Assembly (NCBI RefSeq): GCF_965228935.1
Contig: NZ_OZ245846.1
Span: 62,001-126,000 of the forward strand
Reading direction: 5' to 3'
From: Ulvibacterium sp965228935
Lineage (GTDB): Bacteria; Bacteroidota; Bacteroidia; Flavobacteriales; Flavobacteriaceae
DNA length: 64,000 bases
In this document: positions 25,382 through 34,553 of the stretch, one piece after another
How the letters are laid out: each line of letters opens with the position of its first letter
Numbering within the stretch: the stretch's first letter is position 1
The notes under the pieces: generated by a model
What the model saw: only the letters and a program-made list of their open reading frames with translations
The model's database searches: none
Told to the model about the DNA's origin: nothing
Made by a program: the position numbers and the translations under genes

Positions 25382-25422
25382 TACTGTAAAATTAAAACAA
25401 TTACAAAATTTAAATACAGTAC
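25381..25422. repeat. 8-bp inverted repeat in the efflux-adaptor leader
   Basis: GTACTGTA (25381-25388) and TACAGTAC (25415-25422) are perfectly complementary with 26 AT-rich bases between. The second arm ends one base before the adaptor ATG. In RNA the stem would close over the start region and could affect translation. It may also bind a protein. Confidence 0.6.
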
Positions 25423-25423
25423 G

Positions 25424-26650
25424 ATGAAAACAATCAGTTTAAAAACAGCAAAATTCCATGCCAAGGTCTATATGATCTTCGCCATGATGCTCGGCGTAAT
25501 GGCCATAATTATCTTTTCAGCATTCGAAAAGAAAGAAGAAAAAGAAATTGCACAAAATGAAACACCCGGACTTCCTGTCGAGGTAGCCCATCCCGTATTC
25601 GAAAAAATAACCGAATGGGATGAGTACACCGGTCGTTTTGAGGCCAGTAACCGCGTTGAGGTTCGTGCCAGGGTAAGCGGTTACATTGATAATGTAAGCT
25701 TTAAGGATGGCCAATCGGTAAATAAAGGAGATGTCCTATTTACCATTGACCAAAGACCCTTTAAAATTGCCTTGAACCAAGCAAGGGCCGGTTACGGGCA
25801 AGCCCAGGCAAGATTGACCATTGCTCAGGACAATTACGACCGTGTACAATCATTACGGGAATCCGGTGCAGTTTCAGCGGAGGAATATGATAGCCGTAAA
25901 CAAGCTCTAGCAGGCGCCAAAGCCTCATTACAATTGGCACAGGCCTCAGTAGACAATGCTAGATTAAACCTCGAATTCACCAAAGTAAAGGCGCCCATTT
26001 CAGGACGCGTTAGCCGTGATATGGTCAACGAGGGGAATTTAATCGATGGAGGGTCTTCCAATTCAACATTGTTGACAACCATAGTCGCCACAAGTCCCAT
26101 TCATTTTTATTTCAGGGGAAGTGAATCGGATTACTTGAAGTATTCCCGTTTGGCACAAAATGGCGAAAGAGGTTCCTCACGTTCAACCGCCAATCCGGTC
26201 TTTTTAAAACTTCAGGATGAAGATGAATATGTACATGAAGCGGTAATGGACTTTGTCGATAACGAAATTGACAGAAGTACCGGAACCATTGAGGGTAGGG
26301 CTACACTGGAAAACAAGGATGGCTTAATAGAACCCGGTATGTTTGGTAAAGCCAGATTACTAGGTAGTTCAGAGCACGAGGCCATCCTCATCCCTAATGA
26401 GATTATAGGGACAAATCAATCGGTACGTTTCGTATATGTGGTAGCTGAGGACAATACCGTGAATACAAAAAACATAGAACTCGGTCCTTTGCATACCAAT
26501 GGATTACGAATCGTTAGAAACGGATTATCCCCTGAAGACCTACTCATTACCAACAACATCCAGAAAATCCGACCTGGTGTAGCAGTAAGTCCTGTTGAAA
26601 CATCTTTAACGAATAATAACGATGTTCTAGCCTTTAGCGAAGCAGAATAA
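25424..26650 (+). CDS. RND efflux system periplasmic adaptor (membrane fusion protein)
   Basis: A 408-residue adaptor that links the RND pump to the outer-membrane channel. An N-terminal anchor (FHAKVYMIFAMMLGVMAIIIFSAF) starts after MKTISLKT. The lipoyl half PVEVAHPVFEKITEWDEYTG, VEVRARVSGYIDNV and KGDVLFTIDQRPF is followed by the alpha-hairpin and by the second lipoyl half FTKVKAPISGRVSRDMVNEG. The C-terminal beta-barrel ends VVAEDNTVNTKNIELG. I chose ATG 25424; an earlier in-frame start would include the inverted repeat. It is the first gene of the efflux operon and has the AraC-type promoter A. Confidence 0.9.
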   Translation: MKTISLKTAKFHAKVYMIFAMMLGVMAIIIFSAFEKKEEKEIAQNETPGLPVEVAHPVFEKITEWDEYTGRFEASNRVEVRARVSGYIDNVSFKDGQSVNKGDVLFTIDQRPFKIALNQARAGYGQAQARLTIAQDNYDRVQSLRESGAVSAEEYDSRKQALAGAKASLQLAQASVDNARLNLEFTKVKAPISGRVSRDMVNEGNLIDGGSSNSTLLTTIVATSPIHFYFRGSESDYLKYSRLAQNGERGSSRSTANPVFLKLQDEDEYVHEAVMDFVDNEIDRSTGTIEGRATLENKDGLIEPGMFGKARLLGSSEHEAILIPNEIIGTNQSVRFVYVVAEDNTVNTKNIELGPLHTNGLRIVRNGLSPEDLLITNNIQKIRPGVAVSPVETSLTNNNDVLAFSEAE

Positions 26651-26755
26651 TCAACCCTAACATATTACATCCTTTTTCTCTCTCTATTGCTTTGAATTAA
26701 TAGCAAAAATGAGAGAGACTGGGATACCCTTGTCCAACACTAAAAAATAGAAATC

Positions 26756-29700
26756 ATGAAATTCAGTCACATTTTTATCAAAAGACCCATATTCGCAGCG
26801 GTGCTCAGCATTTTAATTGTAATCGTGGGCGGATTGGCATACGTTTCCTTGCCAGTATCACAGTTTCCGGATGTTGCGCCACCAACCGTTCAGGTAGTAG
26901 CCGCATATCCCGGGGCCAACGCCCAAACCCTTTCAGAAACCGTTGCTACTCCTTTGGAACAGGAAATAAACGGTGTCGAAGGAATGATCTACATGACCTC
27001 CCAATCTTCAGCCGATGGTGTGGTTACCCTTCAAGTAGCCTTTGAACTAGGAACGGACTTGGACCGCGCTCAAGTCCAGGTACAGAACCGGGTGGCCATA
27101 GCTGAACCCCGATTACCGGAATCAGTCCGTAGGTTGGGAATTACCACCAACAAAGTGTCTCCTGATATTTTATTGGTGGTCAATATGTATTCTCCCAATA
27201 AAACCTATGACCAGACTTACATTGGCAACTATGCTACTTTGCAGATGATCGATCAAATAGCCCGCATCAAGGGGGTTGGCGACATCCAAATCTTTGGTGC
27301 CGCCGAATATGCCATGCGCATTTGGTTAGACCCGGATAGAATTGCCAATTTGGACATGACTGCAGGCGAAGTGGTAGCGGCCCTCCGGGCACAGAACGTT
27401 CAAATTGCCAGTGGTACCCTAAACACTCTACCATCTGGAAACCAATCCGCCTTTGAAATTAATATTCAGACCCAAGGAAAACTGGTTACCCAAGAGCAGT
27501 TCGAAAATATCATCATAAAAGCAGAGGAAAATGGTCGAATCGTTCAGCTTAAAGACGTTGGTCGTGTGGAGCTGGGCGCCCAAAACTATGCCACCAAGGG
27601 GTACTTGGGAAAAGACCCGGCCATCGCCATGCCCATCTATCAGCAGCCCGGCGGTAATGCGCTTGAAACCGCAGCGGCAATTCAAGATAAAGTAGCGGAG
27701 CTTTCAGAGAATTTTCCTGAGGACCTGGAATACAAAATTGCCTATAATCCCACAGAATTTGTACAAAAATCAGTTGACGAGGTATACCATACCATTTTTG
27801 AAGCGGTCTTACTTGTGGTATTCGTAATCCTACTCTTCTTGCAATCCTGGCGGGCAGCGATAATCCCCATTTTGGCCATCCCAGTCTCCTTAATCGGAAC
27901 ATTTGCCGTAATGCAGGGGTTGGGATTCTCCTTGAACAACCTCACCTTATTTGGATTGGTGTTAGCCATAGGTATTGTAGTAGACGATGCCATTGTAGTG
28001 GTAGAAAACATGGAACGTTACCTTGCCCAGGGACTATCCCCAAAAGAGGCAGCGCGCAAGACCATGGATGAAGTCGGCGGTGCCTTGGTGGCCATTGGGT
28101 TGGTACTTATTGCCGTATTCATCCCTACAACATTTCTCGAGGGGATATCCGGACAGTTCTACAAACAATTTGGGTTGACCATTGCAGTAGCCACGGCCAT
28201 CTCAGTTTTTGTATCGCTTACCTTAAGTCCTGCATTGGCCGCATTATTAATGCGCCATGAAGCTCATGACGAGCAGAAAAAAACACCATGGCTATTACGA
28301 CCTTTCGAATTTGTAGGTGACGGCTTCAATCGATTTATGGATGGACTGTCCATTCGATATGGGAAGGCCGTGAGTAAATTGGTCAGAACCGGGTCTTTGG
28401 TGATGTTGATTTATGGAGGACTTATTGCACTTACCGGCTTTGAGTTTAACAAGGTTCCCAGTGGATTTGTACCTGCCATGGACCAACAATATTTTATTAC
28501 GGCAATTCAATTACCTCCAGGCTCCTCATTAAGCAGAACGGACAAAGTGGTGCAAGATGCCATAGACACCTTATTGGAAGTTGATGGGGTGGCCAACACA
28601 GTATCGTTCACCGGTTTCGACGGGGCATCCTTTACCAATGCTTCCAATGCCGCTGCGATTTTCGTAACACTGGAGGACTTTGATGTAAGAACCAAAAAAG
28701 GAATTGGTTATGAGGATTTGTTGGGAACGCTACGGGCAAAAATGGCAGAGGTTGATGATGCTTTTGTAGTGGTCATTCCTCCCCCATCTGTCCGTGGTAT
28801 TGGTAACGCAGGTGGATTTCGGATGATGGTTCAGGACAGGGCCAATCTAGGTACCGAGGCCTTATTGAACGCCACATATCAGCTAGCTGGTGCCGCGAAT
28901 CAAGATCCTAAGCTTAACAGCGTGTTCACATTCTTCAATAACCAGACCCCACAATTGTATCTGGACATTGACCGCGTAAAAGCAGAACAATTGGGTATCG
29001 ATGTCGCCGAAGTATTTCAATCCTTGGAAGTGTATCTGGGATCCGCTTTTGTGAACGAATTCAACTATTTGGGAAGAACCTACCAGGTAACTGCCCAAGC
29101 CGATGCTCCCAACAGATTAACACCGGATGACATTTCTAGGATTAAAGTACGAAACCAAAATGGGGACATGGTGCCCTTGGGAACCATCAGCACCCAAAAA
29201 GACATTGCTGGACCCAATAGGATTCCAAGATTCAATCTATATCCATCCGCATCATTGGTCGGGGATATTGCGCCAGGATACAGTACGGGACAGGCTTTGG
29301 ATAGAATGGAGGAATTGGCCGACGAGATTTTGCCCCAAGGGATTTCTTTTGAATGGACCGAAATGGCTTATCAGCAAAAACAAACGGGAAATACCGCTGG
29401 AATCGCTTTCCTTCTGGCCGTAGTCTTTGTATTCTTGCTTTTGGCCGCCCAGTTTGAAAGTTTGGTTCTTCCATTGGCCGTCATCTTTATCGTACCCATG
29501 GTCCTTTTATCCGCCATGGTAGGTATTGACCTAGCAGGATTGGACAACAATATCATGGTACAGATTGGTCTGGTAGTCCTTGTAGGGCTTGCCAGTAAAA
29601 ATGCCATCTTAATTGTTGAGTTTGCAAAACAGTTGGAGGATCAAGGAAATGATTTGAGAACAGCGGTAATAGAAGCTTCCAAACTACGCCTACGTCCTAT

Positions 29701-29938
29701 TTTAATGACTGCCATGGCCTTTATTTTGGGAGTCGTTCCCTTGGCCATTGCCACTGGTGCCGGTGCCGAGCTGAGAAATGCATTGGGTATCGCTGTTTTC
29801 AGTGGAATGCTTGGTGTCACCTTATTCGGAATTTTCTTGACCCCAGTGTTCTATTATCTGGGAAGAAAATGGACCACCAAAACCAAAAAGGTGGATGTGA
29901 AAGACACAACCCGTCATCAAATTCAAGCAGCACTCTAA
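26756..29938 (+). CDS. RND efflux pump, HAE-1 family (AcrB-like)
   Basis: A 1060-residue inner-membrane pump with two six-helix bundles and two large periplasmic loops. It starts MKFSHIFIKRPIFAAVLSILIVIVGG, typical of HAE-1 pumps. Visible family landmarks are YPGANAQTLSETVATPLEQEINGVEGM, GVGDIQIFG, and the transmembrane helix-4 acidic pair in ALGIVVDDAIVVVENMER, written here LAIGIVVDDAIVVVENMER. This Asp-Asp pair carries protons. The second half has DNNIMVQIGLVVLVGLASKNAILIVEFA. It exports drugs, detergents, bile salts or dyes using proton motive force. It is co-transcribed with the adaptor. The leader before its ATG (AAAAAATAGAAATC) is shared with the outer-membrane factor gene. Confidence 0.93.
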   Translation: MKFSHIFIKRPIFAAVLSILIVIVGGLAYVSLPVSQFPDVAPPTVQVVAAYPGANAQTLSETVATPLEQEINGVEGMIYMTSQSSADGVVTLQVAFELGTDLDRAQVQVQNRVAIAEPRLPESVRRLGITTNKVSPDILLVVNMYSPNKTYDQTYIGNYATLQMIDQIARIKGVGDIQIFGAAEYAMRIWLDPDRIANLDMTAGEVVAALRAQNVQIASGTLNTLPSGNQSAFEINIQTQGKLVTQEQFENIIIKAEENGRIVQLKDVGRVELGAQNYATKGYLGKDPAIAMPIYQQPGGNALETAAAIQDKVAELSENFPEDLEYKIAYNPTEFVQKSVDEVYHTIFEAVLLVVFVILLFLQSWRAAIIPILAIPVSLIGTFAVMQGLGFSLNNLTLFGLVLAIGIVVDDAIVVVENMERYLAQGLSPKEAARKTMDEVGGALVAIGLVLIAVFIPTTFLEGISGQFYKQFGLTIAVATAISVFVSLTLSPALAALLMRHEAHDEQKKTPWLLRPFEFVGDGFNRFMDGLSIRYGKAVSKLVRTGSLVMLIYGGLIALTGFEFNKVPSGFVPAMDQQYFITAIQLPPGSSLSRTDKVVQDAIDTLLEVDGVANTVSFTGFDGASFTNASNAAAIFVTLEDFDVRTKKGIGYEDLLGTLRAKMAEVDDAFVVVIPPPSVRGIGNAGGFRMMVQDRANLGTEALLNATYQLAGAANQDPKLNSVFTFFNNQTPQLYLDIDRVKAEQLGIDVAEVFQSLEVYLGSAFVNEFNYLGRTYQVTAQADAPNRLTPDDISRIKVRNQNGDMVPLGTISTQKDIAGPNRIPRFNLYPSASLVGDIAPGYSTGQALDRMEELADEILPQGISFEWTEMAYQQKQTGNTAGIAFLLAVVFVFLLLAAQFESLVLPLAVIFIVPMVLLSAMVGIDLAGLDNNIMVQIGLVVLVGLASKNAILIVEFAKQLEDQGNDLRTAVIEASKLRLRPILMTAMAFILGVVPLAIATGAGAELRNALGIAVFSGMLGVTLFGIFLTPVFYYLGRKWTTKTKKVDVKDTTRHQIQAAL

Positions 29939-29949
29939 CATATTAGATT

Positions 29950-30007
29950 TTGGTCATAGGAAGGGTGTTTTTGGTTAGCCAAGAACACCCATTCAGACCG
30001 AACTTTG
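29950..30007 (+). promoter_or_regulatory. AraC-type promoter B (outer-membrane factor)
   Basis: TTGGTCA starts at 29950 and TTGGTTA at 29971, again 21 bases apart. The -7 element is GAACTTTG at 30000-30007, with the TTTG 31 bases after the GG of the second half-site, the same spacing as promoter A. The gene begins 25 bases further on, so this gene can be expressed separately from the pump. Confidence 0.75.
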
Positions 30008-30031
30008 AGAACGAATAAAAAAATAGAAATC

Positions 30032-31501
30032 ATGAAAAATCCAACACTAATAACAGTATTGTCCCTTATACTGGTTTCCTGTGGAATTACCAAAAGGGAT
30101 TTTGAAGTCGACCCAAAAACTGAAGTTGATGAAAATTATCTGGAAAATGTAACTGACCATACCGCTTTTGAAGAAGCACAAGGTCAAATAGTAACTGAAT
30201 GGTGGTCAGAATTTAACGATCCCGTTTTGGATACCTTGATCCAAAAAGCACAAAGGCATAATTTGGACATCAATGCAGCTATTGCCAATTTCTATGCTTC
30301 ACGTGCGGTATTAAAAGGGACAAAATTGGACCGATTGCCAACCGTAACCGCGAATGGCGATGTTACCCGAACCCGTTTAGGTGAAAATATTTTTGTTCCG
30401 GGGGCCAATCCTACATTCACCACCTACAATGGAAGCTTTGATGCTTTTTGGGAAACGGATGTGTTTGGTAGGGTCTCCAATCGGATCAAGGGCGCTTATG
30501 CCAATCAACAATCCGCACTTGCCGATATGCAAGGGGTATATGTGAGCATCTTTGCGGAAGTGGCCCGAAGCTATATGGAATTCCGCGGTGCCCAGTACCA
30601 ACTTGATATTGCCCAACGGAATTTGAACGGACAGCAAGCCACCTACGATTTGACAGTTCGCCTAAGGGATGCCGGTACTAGTAACAGTTTGGATGTTTCC
30701 CGCGCCTTGGCGCAATTGGAAAATACCCGCGCCACCATTCCTCCATTAAAGGCTAGAATTGCGGCACTAAAAAACAGCCTGAGCGTTTTGATCGGGGAGG
30801 TACCCGGAAATTTGGACGAAACCGTCGTAAACAAAAAGCCGCTTCCCAGTCTACCACTTTCCGTTAGTCTGGGAAATGTGACCGATTTATTGCGAAGACG
30901 CCCTGATGTAAGACAGGCCGAAGCCCAATTGCAACAACAAATAGCGCGTTACAATCTTTCCGTGGTAGAACTTTATCCCAATATTCGGTTTGGCGGCTCC
31001 ATAGGATTTTCGGCAGTGGATTTCTCCAACTTCGGAAGTAACGAATCCTTTACCTGGAGCATTATCCCGAACATAAGTTGGGCCGCCTTTAACTTAGGTC
31101 GGGTGAAACAACAGATTAATCAGAATGATGCCTTAACGCTAGCAGCCCTGCAATACTACGAAAAGACCATTTTGGAAGCTTTGGAGGAAATCAGCACCGT
31201 AATGACCAATTATACCCATGAACTGGAACGTAGGGAAACCTTACGAAAATCCTCGATTGCCAGTGCTGAAGCGGCTGGTATTGCAAAAAGACGATTTAAT
31301 GCAGGCTTGGATAGTTTTATAGATTACCTCAGTGCGGACAACACGCTATTATTGGCAGAAAACCGATTGGCTACCAGCGAAATTGCCTCGGCCACATCGT
31401 TAATTGCCATTTACAAAGCCCTAGGAGGAGGATGGGAAATCATTTCCGGGGAAGAACTGGATAAACAATTTGAAGCTATGGAATTAGCGGAATCCAAATA
31501 A
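30032..31501 (+). CDS. Outer-membrane efflux channel lipoprotein (NodT/OprM type)
   Basis: A 489-residue outer-membrane factor from ATG 30032. Lipobox V-S-C16 ends the signal MKNPTLITVLSLILVSC. The body is the duplicated TolC-like helical fold: TEWWSEFNDPVLDTLIQKAQRHNLDINAAIANF, RGAQYQLDIAQRNLNGQQATYDLTVRLRDAG, LLRRRPDVRQAEAQLQQQ and RRFNAGLDSFIDYLSADNTLLLAENRL. It is the exit channel for the pump just upstream. The frame is open a further nine codons upstream, but the lipoprotein signal fixes the start. A terminator follows. Confidence 0.92.
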   Translation: MKNPTLITVLSLILVSCGITKRDFEVDPKTEVDENYLENVTDHTAFEEAQGQIVTEWWSEFNDPVLDTLIQKAQRHNLDINAAIANFYASRAVLKGTKLDRLPTVTANGDVTRTRLGENIFVPGANPTFTTYNGSFDAFWETDVFGRVSNRIKGAYANQQSALADMQGVYVSIFAEVARSYMEFRGAQYQLDIAQRNLNGQQATYDLTVRLRDAGTSNSLDVSRALAQLENTRATIPPLKARIAALKNSLSVLIGEVPGNLDETVVNKKPLPSLPLSVSLGNVTDLLRRRPDVRQAEAQLQQQIARYNLSVVELYPNIRFGGSIGFSAVDFSNFGSNESFTWSIIPNISWAAFNLGRVKQQINQNDALTLAALQYYEKTILEALEEISTVMTNYTHELERRETLRKSSIASAEAAGIAKRRFNAGLDSFIDYLSADNTLLLAENRLATSEIASATSLIAIYKALGGGWEIISGEELDKQFEAMELAESK

Positions 31502-31530
31502 CAACACACAACGGTTTTAGTGTTGGATGG

Positions 31531-31570
31531 GGCGGCGACCTTTCAGTAATGGAGGTCGTCGTTTTATTTT
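31531..31570 (+). terminator. Intrinsic terminator of the efflux operon
   Basis: CGGCGACCT (31533-31541) pairs with AGGTCGTCG (31553-31561) around an 11-base loop, followed by TTTTATTTTG. It lies 30 bases after the outer-membrane factor stop. Confidence 0.85.
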
Positions 31571-31654
31571 GTTATTTTGTGGGTAATCATTGATAAAAAT
31601 TGGTCAAACTAAGCGTTTAAGATACCGTTGTTCTTTTTAAAACTAACTAACCAA

Positions 31655-32137
31655 ATGGGTATTGATCTAAAACGGAAGCTAGAGGAATTAGGGCTTAAAC
31701 TACCAAAAGTTTCGACCCCTGGGGGAAACTATGTTTCCGTGAACATTAGAGGGAACATTGCTTATGTGGCCATACAGTTTCCAATACTAAATGAAGAATA
31801 TCTTTACCAAGGGCGTTTAGGAAACGAAATTTCTTCTGAGCAAGGCTATAAGGCCATGGAATTGTGTGCTTTAAACGTAATTGCACAGATAGAAAAAAAA
31901 GTTGGTTTTGACCAAATAGCGGGACTTAACCATATCGATGCCTACTTTCAATCGGTTCAAAACTGGGATGAATCACCACAAGTGGTCAACGGAGCATCGG
32001 ATGTATTTATTAAAGTACTTGATGAAAAAGGAAAGCATTCCCGAGCAATTTTTGGAGTTAACAGCTTACCGCGAAACTTTAGTGTTGGGCTAACGGCTTC
32101 CTTTACCCTAAAATCAACCCACGACGAAGACTACTAA
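31655..32137 (+). CDS. RidA (YjgF) family protein
   Basis: A 160-residue protein from ATG 31655, MGIDLKRKLEELGLKLPK. RidA proteins hydrolyse reactive enamine/imine intermediates or act as related trimers. The family pattern is visible as TPGGNYVSVNIRGNIAYVAIQFP, the central YLYQGRLGNEISSEQGYKAMELCALNVIAQIE, and the C-terminal RAIFGVNSLPRNFSVGLTASF with the usual conserved Arg and Leu-Pro pair. It is longer than canonical RidA (about 130 residues). The weak upstream repeat near 31571-31598 resembles the AraC sites but lacks a good -7 box. It lies between the efflux operon and an AraC gene. Confidence 0.82.
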   Translation: MGIDLKRKLEELGLKLPKVSTPGGNYVSVNIRGNIAYVAIQFPILNEEYLYQGRLGNEISSEQGYKAMELCALNVIAQIEKKVGFDQIAGLNHIDAYFQSVQNWDESPQVVNGASDVFIKVLDEKGKHSRAIFGVNSLPRNFSVGLTASFTLKSTHDEDY

Positions 32138-32372
32138 GGTGAAGAAAACCGAACTACATAACTCCATACAACAGTTTATAACCATTTCCACCTGTGGAAA
32201 CCTGATATGGAGATGTTTGATATTCATAGGTTTGAAAACAGTATAGGTGATGTGGTAGGGTCATAGGAGGAAATGGCGGCTATTGGTAGTAATTCAAAAA
32301 GCATTTCAAATGGCAATTTTTCAGGAATGAGAGTCGCTGTTTTTATTTGATAAAAAGTAATATCTTTTTAAC

Positions 32373-33278
32373 ATGAAAATAGACGGCATACACACTTTGG
32401 CAACCATTCAAGAGTATTTTGACTTCATCAATTTTGAGTGTGATGTGTTTGATGGTTTTGCGATTGGAAGATTGGAAGATTCTGCCAAGGTAATTCCTCA
32501 AAGGATGCCGCCCTACCGCAAACGGTTCTATAAAATCATGCTCATACTAAGCGGTGAGATCGAGATGCGCAACAATGAAAACAATGCCCATCTGGCGACC
32601 AATACCCTATTTTTTTCCGGAGAAGGTCATATCCAGTCCTGGGAAAGTATCGCCCCTATGAGCGGTTACGTCATCTATTTTACCTCGGACTTCTATTCGG
32701 TGGTCCACAAAAAGAACAAATTGCATTCCGATTTTCCTTTTTTCACCCATAATGCTTCCATGAGCATAAAGATTACGATGGATGAAAGTCAACATTTGCA
32801 GCGGACTTGCGAAAATATCATTGCCTTATCCAAACAATCCTTATCGAATAAAGAGGATATCTTTCGTTCCTATTTGAACATATTATTGCTTGAATCCAAG
32901 AACTTGTATGAAGAAAAATTGGGCACCAATTCGGTGGTGCAAGATTCGGATAAAAGAATACTCAATAGTTTCAATCAACTTATAGAAAGCCAATATGGCA
33001 CTCACAATGAAAAAGTGCTCAAGTCTGTCAAAGAATTTGCCAAAGAATTATACATTCATCCCACACACTTGAACTATGTGGTAAAAAGCCTTACGGGAAA
33101 CACTGCTTTACGGCTCGTTCATAACCGAAAATTGCAGGAGGCAAAATCTTTATTACTCCAAACGTCCAAAACTGTAAGTGAGATTTCCTATGACCTTCAC
33201 TTTGACAACCCTACCCATTTTGTGCGCTTTGTAAAGAAAAAAACGGGCAAAACACCACTTCAACTGCGTGCTACTTAA
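32373..33278 (+). CDS. AraC-family transcriptional regulator 1
   Basis: A 301-residue regulator. The N-terminal cupin-like sensor contains VIPQRMPPYRKRFYKIMLILSGEIEMRNN and LFFSGEGHIQSWES. The C-terminal two helix-turn-helix motifs are VKEFAKELYIHPTHLNYVVKSLTGNTALRLV and VSEISYDLHFDNPTHFVRFVKKKTGKTPLQLR. About 235 bases precede it, containing one perfect hairpin (32185-32200) and no repeat of the AraC-type site. Its stop is three bases from promoter C. It is one of two candidate activators of the six repeated promoters. Confidence 0.87.
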   Translation: MKIDGIHTLATIQEYFDFINFECDVFDGFAIGRLEDSAKVIPQRMPPYRKRFYKIMLILSGEIEMRNNENNAHLATNTLFFSGEGHIQSWESIAPMSGYVIYFTSDFYSVVHKKNKLHSDFPFFTHNASMSIKITMDESQHLQRTCENIIALSKQSLSNKEDIFRSYLNILLLESKNLYEEKLGTNSVVQDSDKRILNSFNQLIESQYGTHNEKVLKSVKEFAKELYIHPTHLNYVVKSLTGNTALRLVHNRKLQEAKSLLLQTSKTVSEISYDLHFDNPTHFVRFVKKKTGKTPLQLRAT

Positions 33279-33280
33279 AA

Positions 33281-33338
33281 TTGGTCATTCTTTATTGCTT
33301 TCTGGTTTCATCCACCCCTGTTTTCAAAACTACCTTTG
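33281..33338 (+). promoter_or_regulatory. AraC-type promoter C (small membrane protein)
   Basis: TTGGTCA starts at 33281 and its partner CTGGTTT at 33302, 21 bases on. The -7 element TACCTTTG is at 33331-33338, the same 31-base spacing. It begins three bases after the stop of the preceding AraC gene. Confidence 0.7.
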
Positions 33339-33372
33339 AACTATAAATTAATTAGTAATTGAAAAGCATAAA

Positions 33373-33564
33373 GTGATGAAAAAGTTAAAAACTGCATTCA
33401 TTGTTTGGATAGCCATTTATCCAGCAATAACAGCCATATTATTATTTTTTGGTGAATATTTGAACCATTTGCCCATTTTGCTCAGGACCTTGGTTTTAAC
33501 CCTTATTCTAGTGCCTGCAATGGTGTACTTCCTTATTCCGTTTTGGAGCAAAATCTTAAAATAG
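33373..33564 (+). CDS. 63-residue two-span membrane protein
   Basis: The protein starts MMKKLKTAFIVWIAIYPAITAI. Two hydrophobic segments, about 8-26 and 36-55, are separated by GEYLNHLPILLRTLV. The Lys-rich N-terminus suggests cytoplasmic ends. ATG codons at 33373 and 33376 are equally good. No family is certain. The gene is 35 bases downstream of promoter C, so it belongs to the predicted AraC regulon with the efflux pump and may be a small membrane partner. Confidence 0.68.
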   Translation: MMKKLKTAFIVWIAIYPAITAILLFFGEYLNHLPILLRTLVLTLILVPAMVYFLIPFWSKILK

Positions 33565-33630
33565 ATTAAGACTAAAAGCAACTTTTTGGCTAAGAACGTT
33601 ATTTTTTTGGTTCCGGAACATCTTAACGTT

Positions 33631-33688
33631 TTGGTCATTTTTCAAACTTTTTTGGTTAGCCTTAGGACGAGTTTTCCATTTAGCTTTG
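33631..33688 (+). promoter_or_regulatory. AraC-type promoter D (NADP oxidoreductase)
   Basis: TTGGTCA starts at 33631 and TTGGTTA at 33652. The -7 element TAGCTTTG is at 33681-33688, and the TTTG is again 31 bases after the GG of the second half-site. The gene starts 39 bases further on. Confidence 0.75.
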
Positions 33689-33726
33689 AAGAAGTAAATC
33701 AAAGATATGATCAAAATCCCAATGCG

Positions 33727-34353
33727 ATGAAAACTAAAATACTAAAAATCGGAATCATTGGATCCGGCAATATGGGCGGACAATTAGGTCGTCTATGGAG
33801 TAAGGCTGGATACGAGGTAATGTTCAGCTCCCGCAATCCTGAGGGATTAAGACCGTTGGTCGAAGACTTGAAAAGTGCCCGCGTGGGTACCGTGGAAGAC
33901 ACTATTGACTTTGGAGATGTAATTGTTTTGGCCATTAACTATGGAACCCTTCAAGAGGTAATAGATAAGCTAAAAGATAGGGACAAAACCATAATTGACC
34001 TCACCAATCCAGTTTATTGGACAGAAAACAAAACCTTGACCAAGGTAAACCTAAATGGTAAATCCGCAGGGGAGAATCTACAAGCCAGATTACCCAAAGC
34101 CAAAGTGATCAAGGCCTTTTCCTCCCATTACGCAGCTTCACTGCAAGAGGGACATCGCGAATATCCCATTGTGGTGTTTTACACCACTGATTTCGAAATC
34201 AACAAGGAACTGGCAGAAAGGCTTATCTCGGATATTGGATTTGAGCCCCTATTCTACGGGGGACTGGAACGAAGTTTGGATATTGAACTATACGGGAAGT
34301 ATTCGAACAAGATTATGTCCAGGGAAGAAGCACTGGCCAGCATCGGTCAATAG
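33727..34353 (+). CDS. F420-dependent NADP oxidoreductase-like protein
   Basis: A 208-residue protein from ATG 33727. It starts KILKIGIIGSGNMGGQLGRLWSKAGYEVMFSSRNP, the NADP-binding loop of the F420H2:NADP oxidoreductase family. DVIVLAINYGTLQEVIDKLK and TIIDLTNPVYW follow. KAFSSHYAASL and PIVVFYTTDFEINKELAERLISDIGFEPLFYG complete the domain. Bacteroidota normally lack F420, so the likely activity is NADP(H)-dependent reduction of another substrate. The longer upstream frame is rejected because it would lie on top of promoter D. A strong terminator follows. Confidence 0.83.
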   Translation: MKTKILKIGIIGSGNMGGQLGRLWSKAGYEVMFSSRNPEGLRPLVEDLKSARVGTVEDTIDFGDVIVLAINYGTLQEVIDKLKDRDKTIIDLTNPVYWTENKTLTKVNLNGKSAGENLQARLPKAKVIKAFSSHYAASLQEGHREYPIVVFYTTDFEINKELAERLISDIGFEPLFYGGLERSLDIELYGKYSNKIMSREEALASIGQ

Positions 34354-34410
34354 AGTTGGAATAAAAATAAGAAAGGAGGTCTTTAGCAAGACAACCCGCT
34401 TTAGAAAGAC

Positions 34411-34447
34411 AAGGCGACCCTAAAAAAAGAGGTCGCCTTTTTCTTTG
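34411..34447 (+). terminator. Intrinsic terminator
   Basis: AAGGCGACC (34411-34419) pairs with GGTCGCCTT (34431-34439) around an A-rich loop, followed by TTTTCTTTG. It ends the oxidoreductase transcript before promoter E. Confidence 0.87.
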
Positions 34448-34470
34448 TCCGAAACTTTAAATATTAAATT

Positions 34471-34528
34471 TTGGTCATTTCTCACAGGTTTTAGGTTAAC
34501 GACATGGGGTACTTAAGTCGGATCTTTA
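34471..34528 (+). promoter_or_regulatory. AraC-type promoter E (30-residue peptide)
   Basis: TTGGTCA starts at 34471 and TAGGTTA at 34492. The -7 element GATCTTTA is at 34521-34528, and its TTTA is again 31 bases after the GG of the second half-site. The peptide gene starts 26 bases further on. Confidence 0.68.
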
Positions 34529-34553
34529 CGCTATAAAACAAAATCAAATAATC

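Noticed and set aside
32185..32200. Terminator after the RidA gene
   Set aside because: TTTCCAC-CT-GTGGAAA is a perfect hairpin, but no T tract follows on either strand, so I did not call a terminator.
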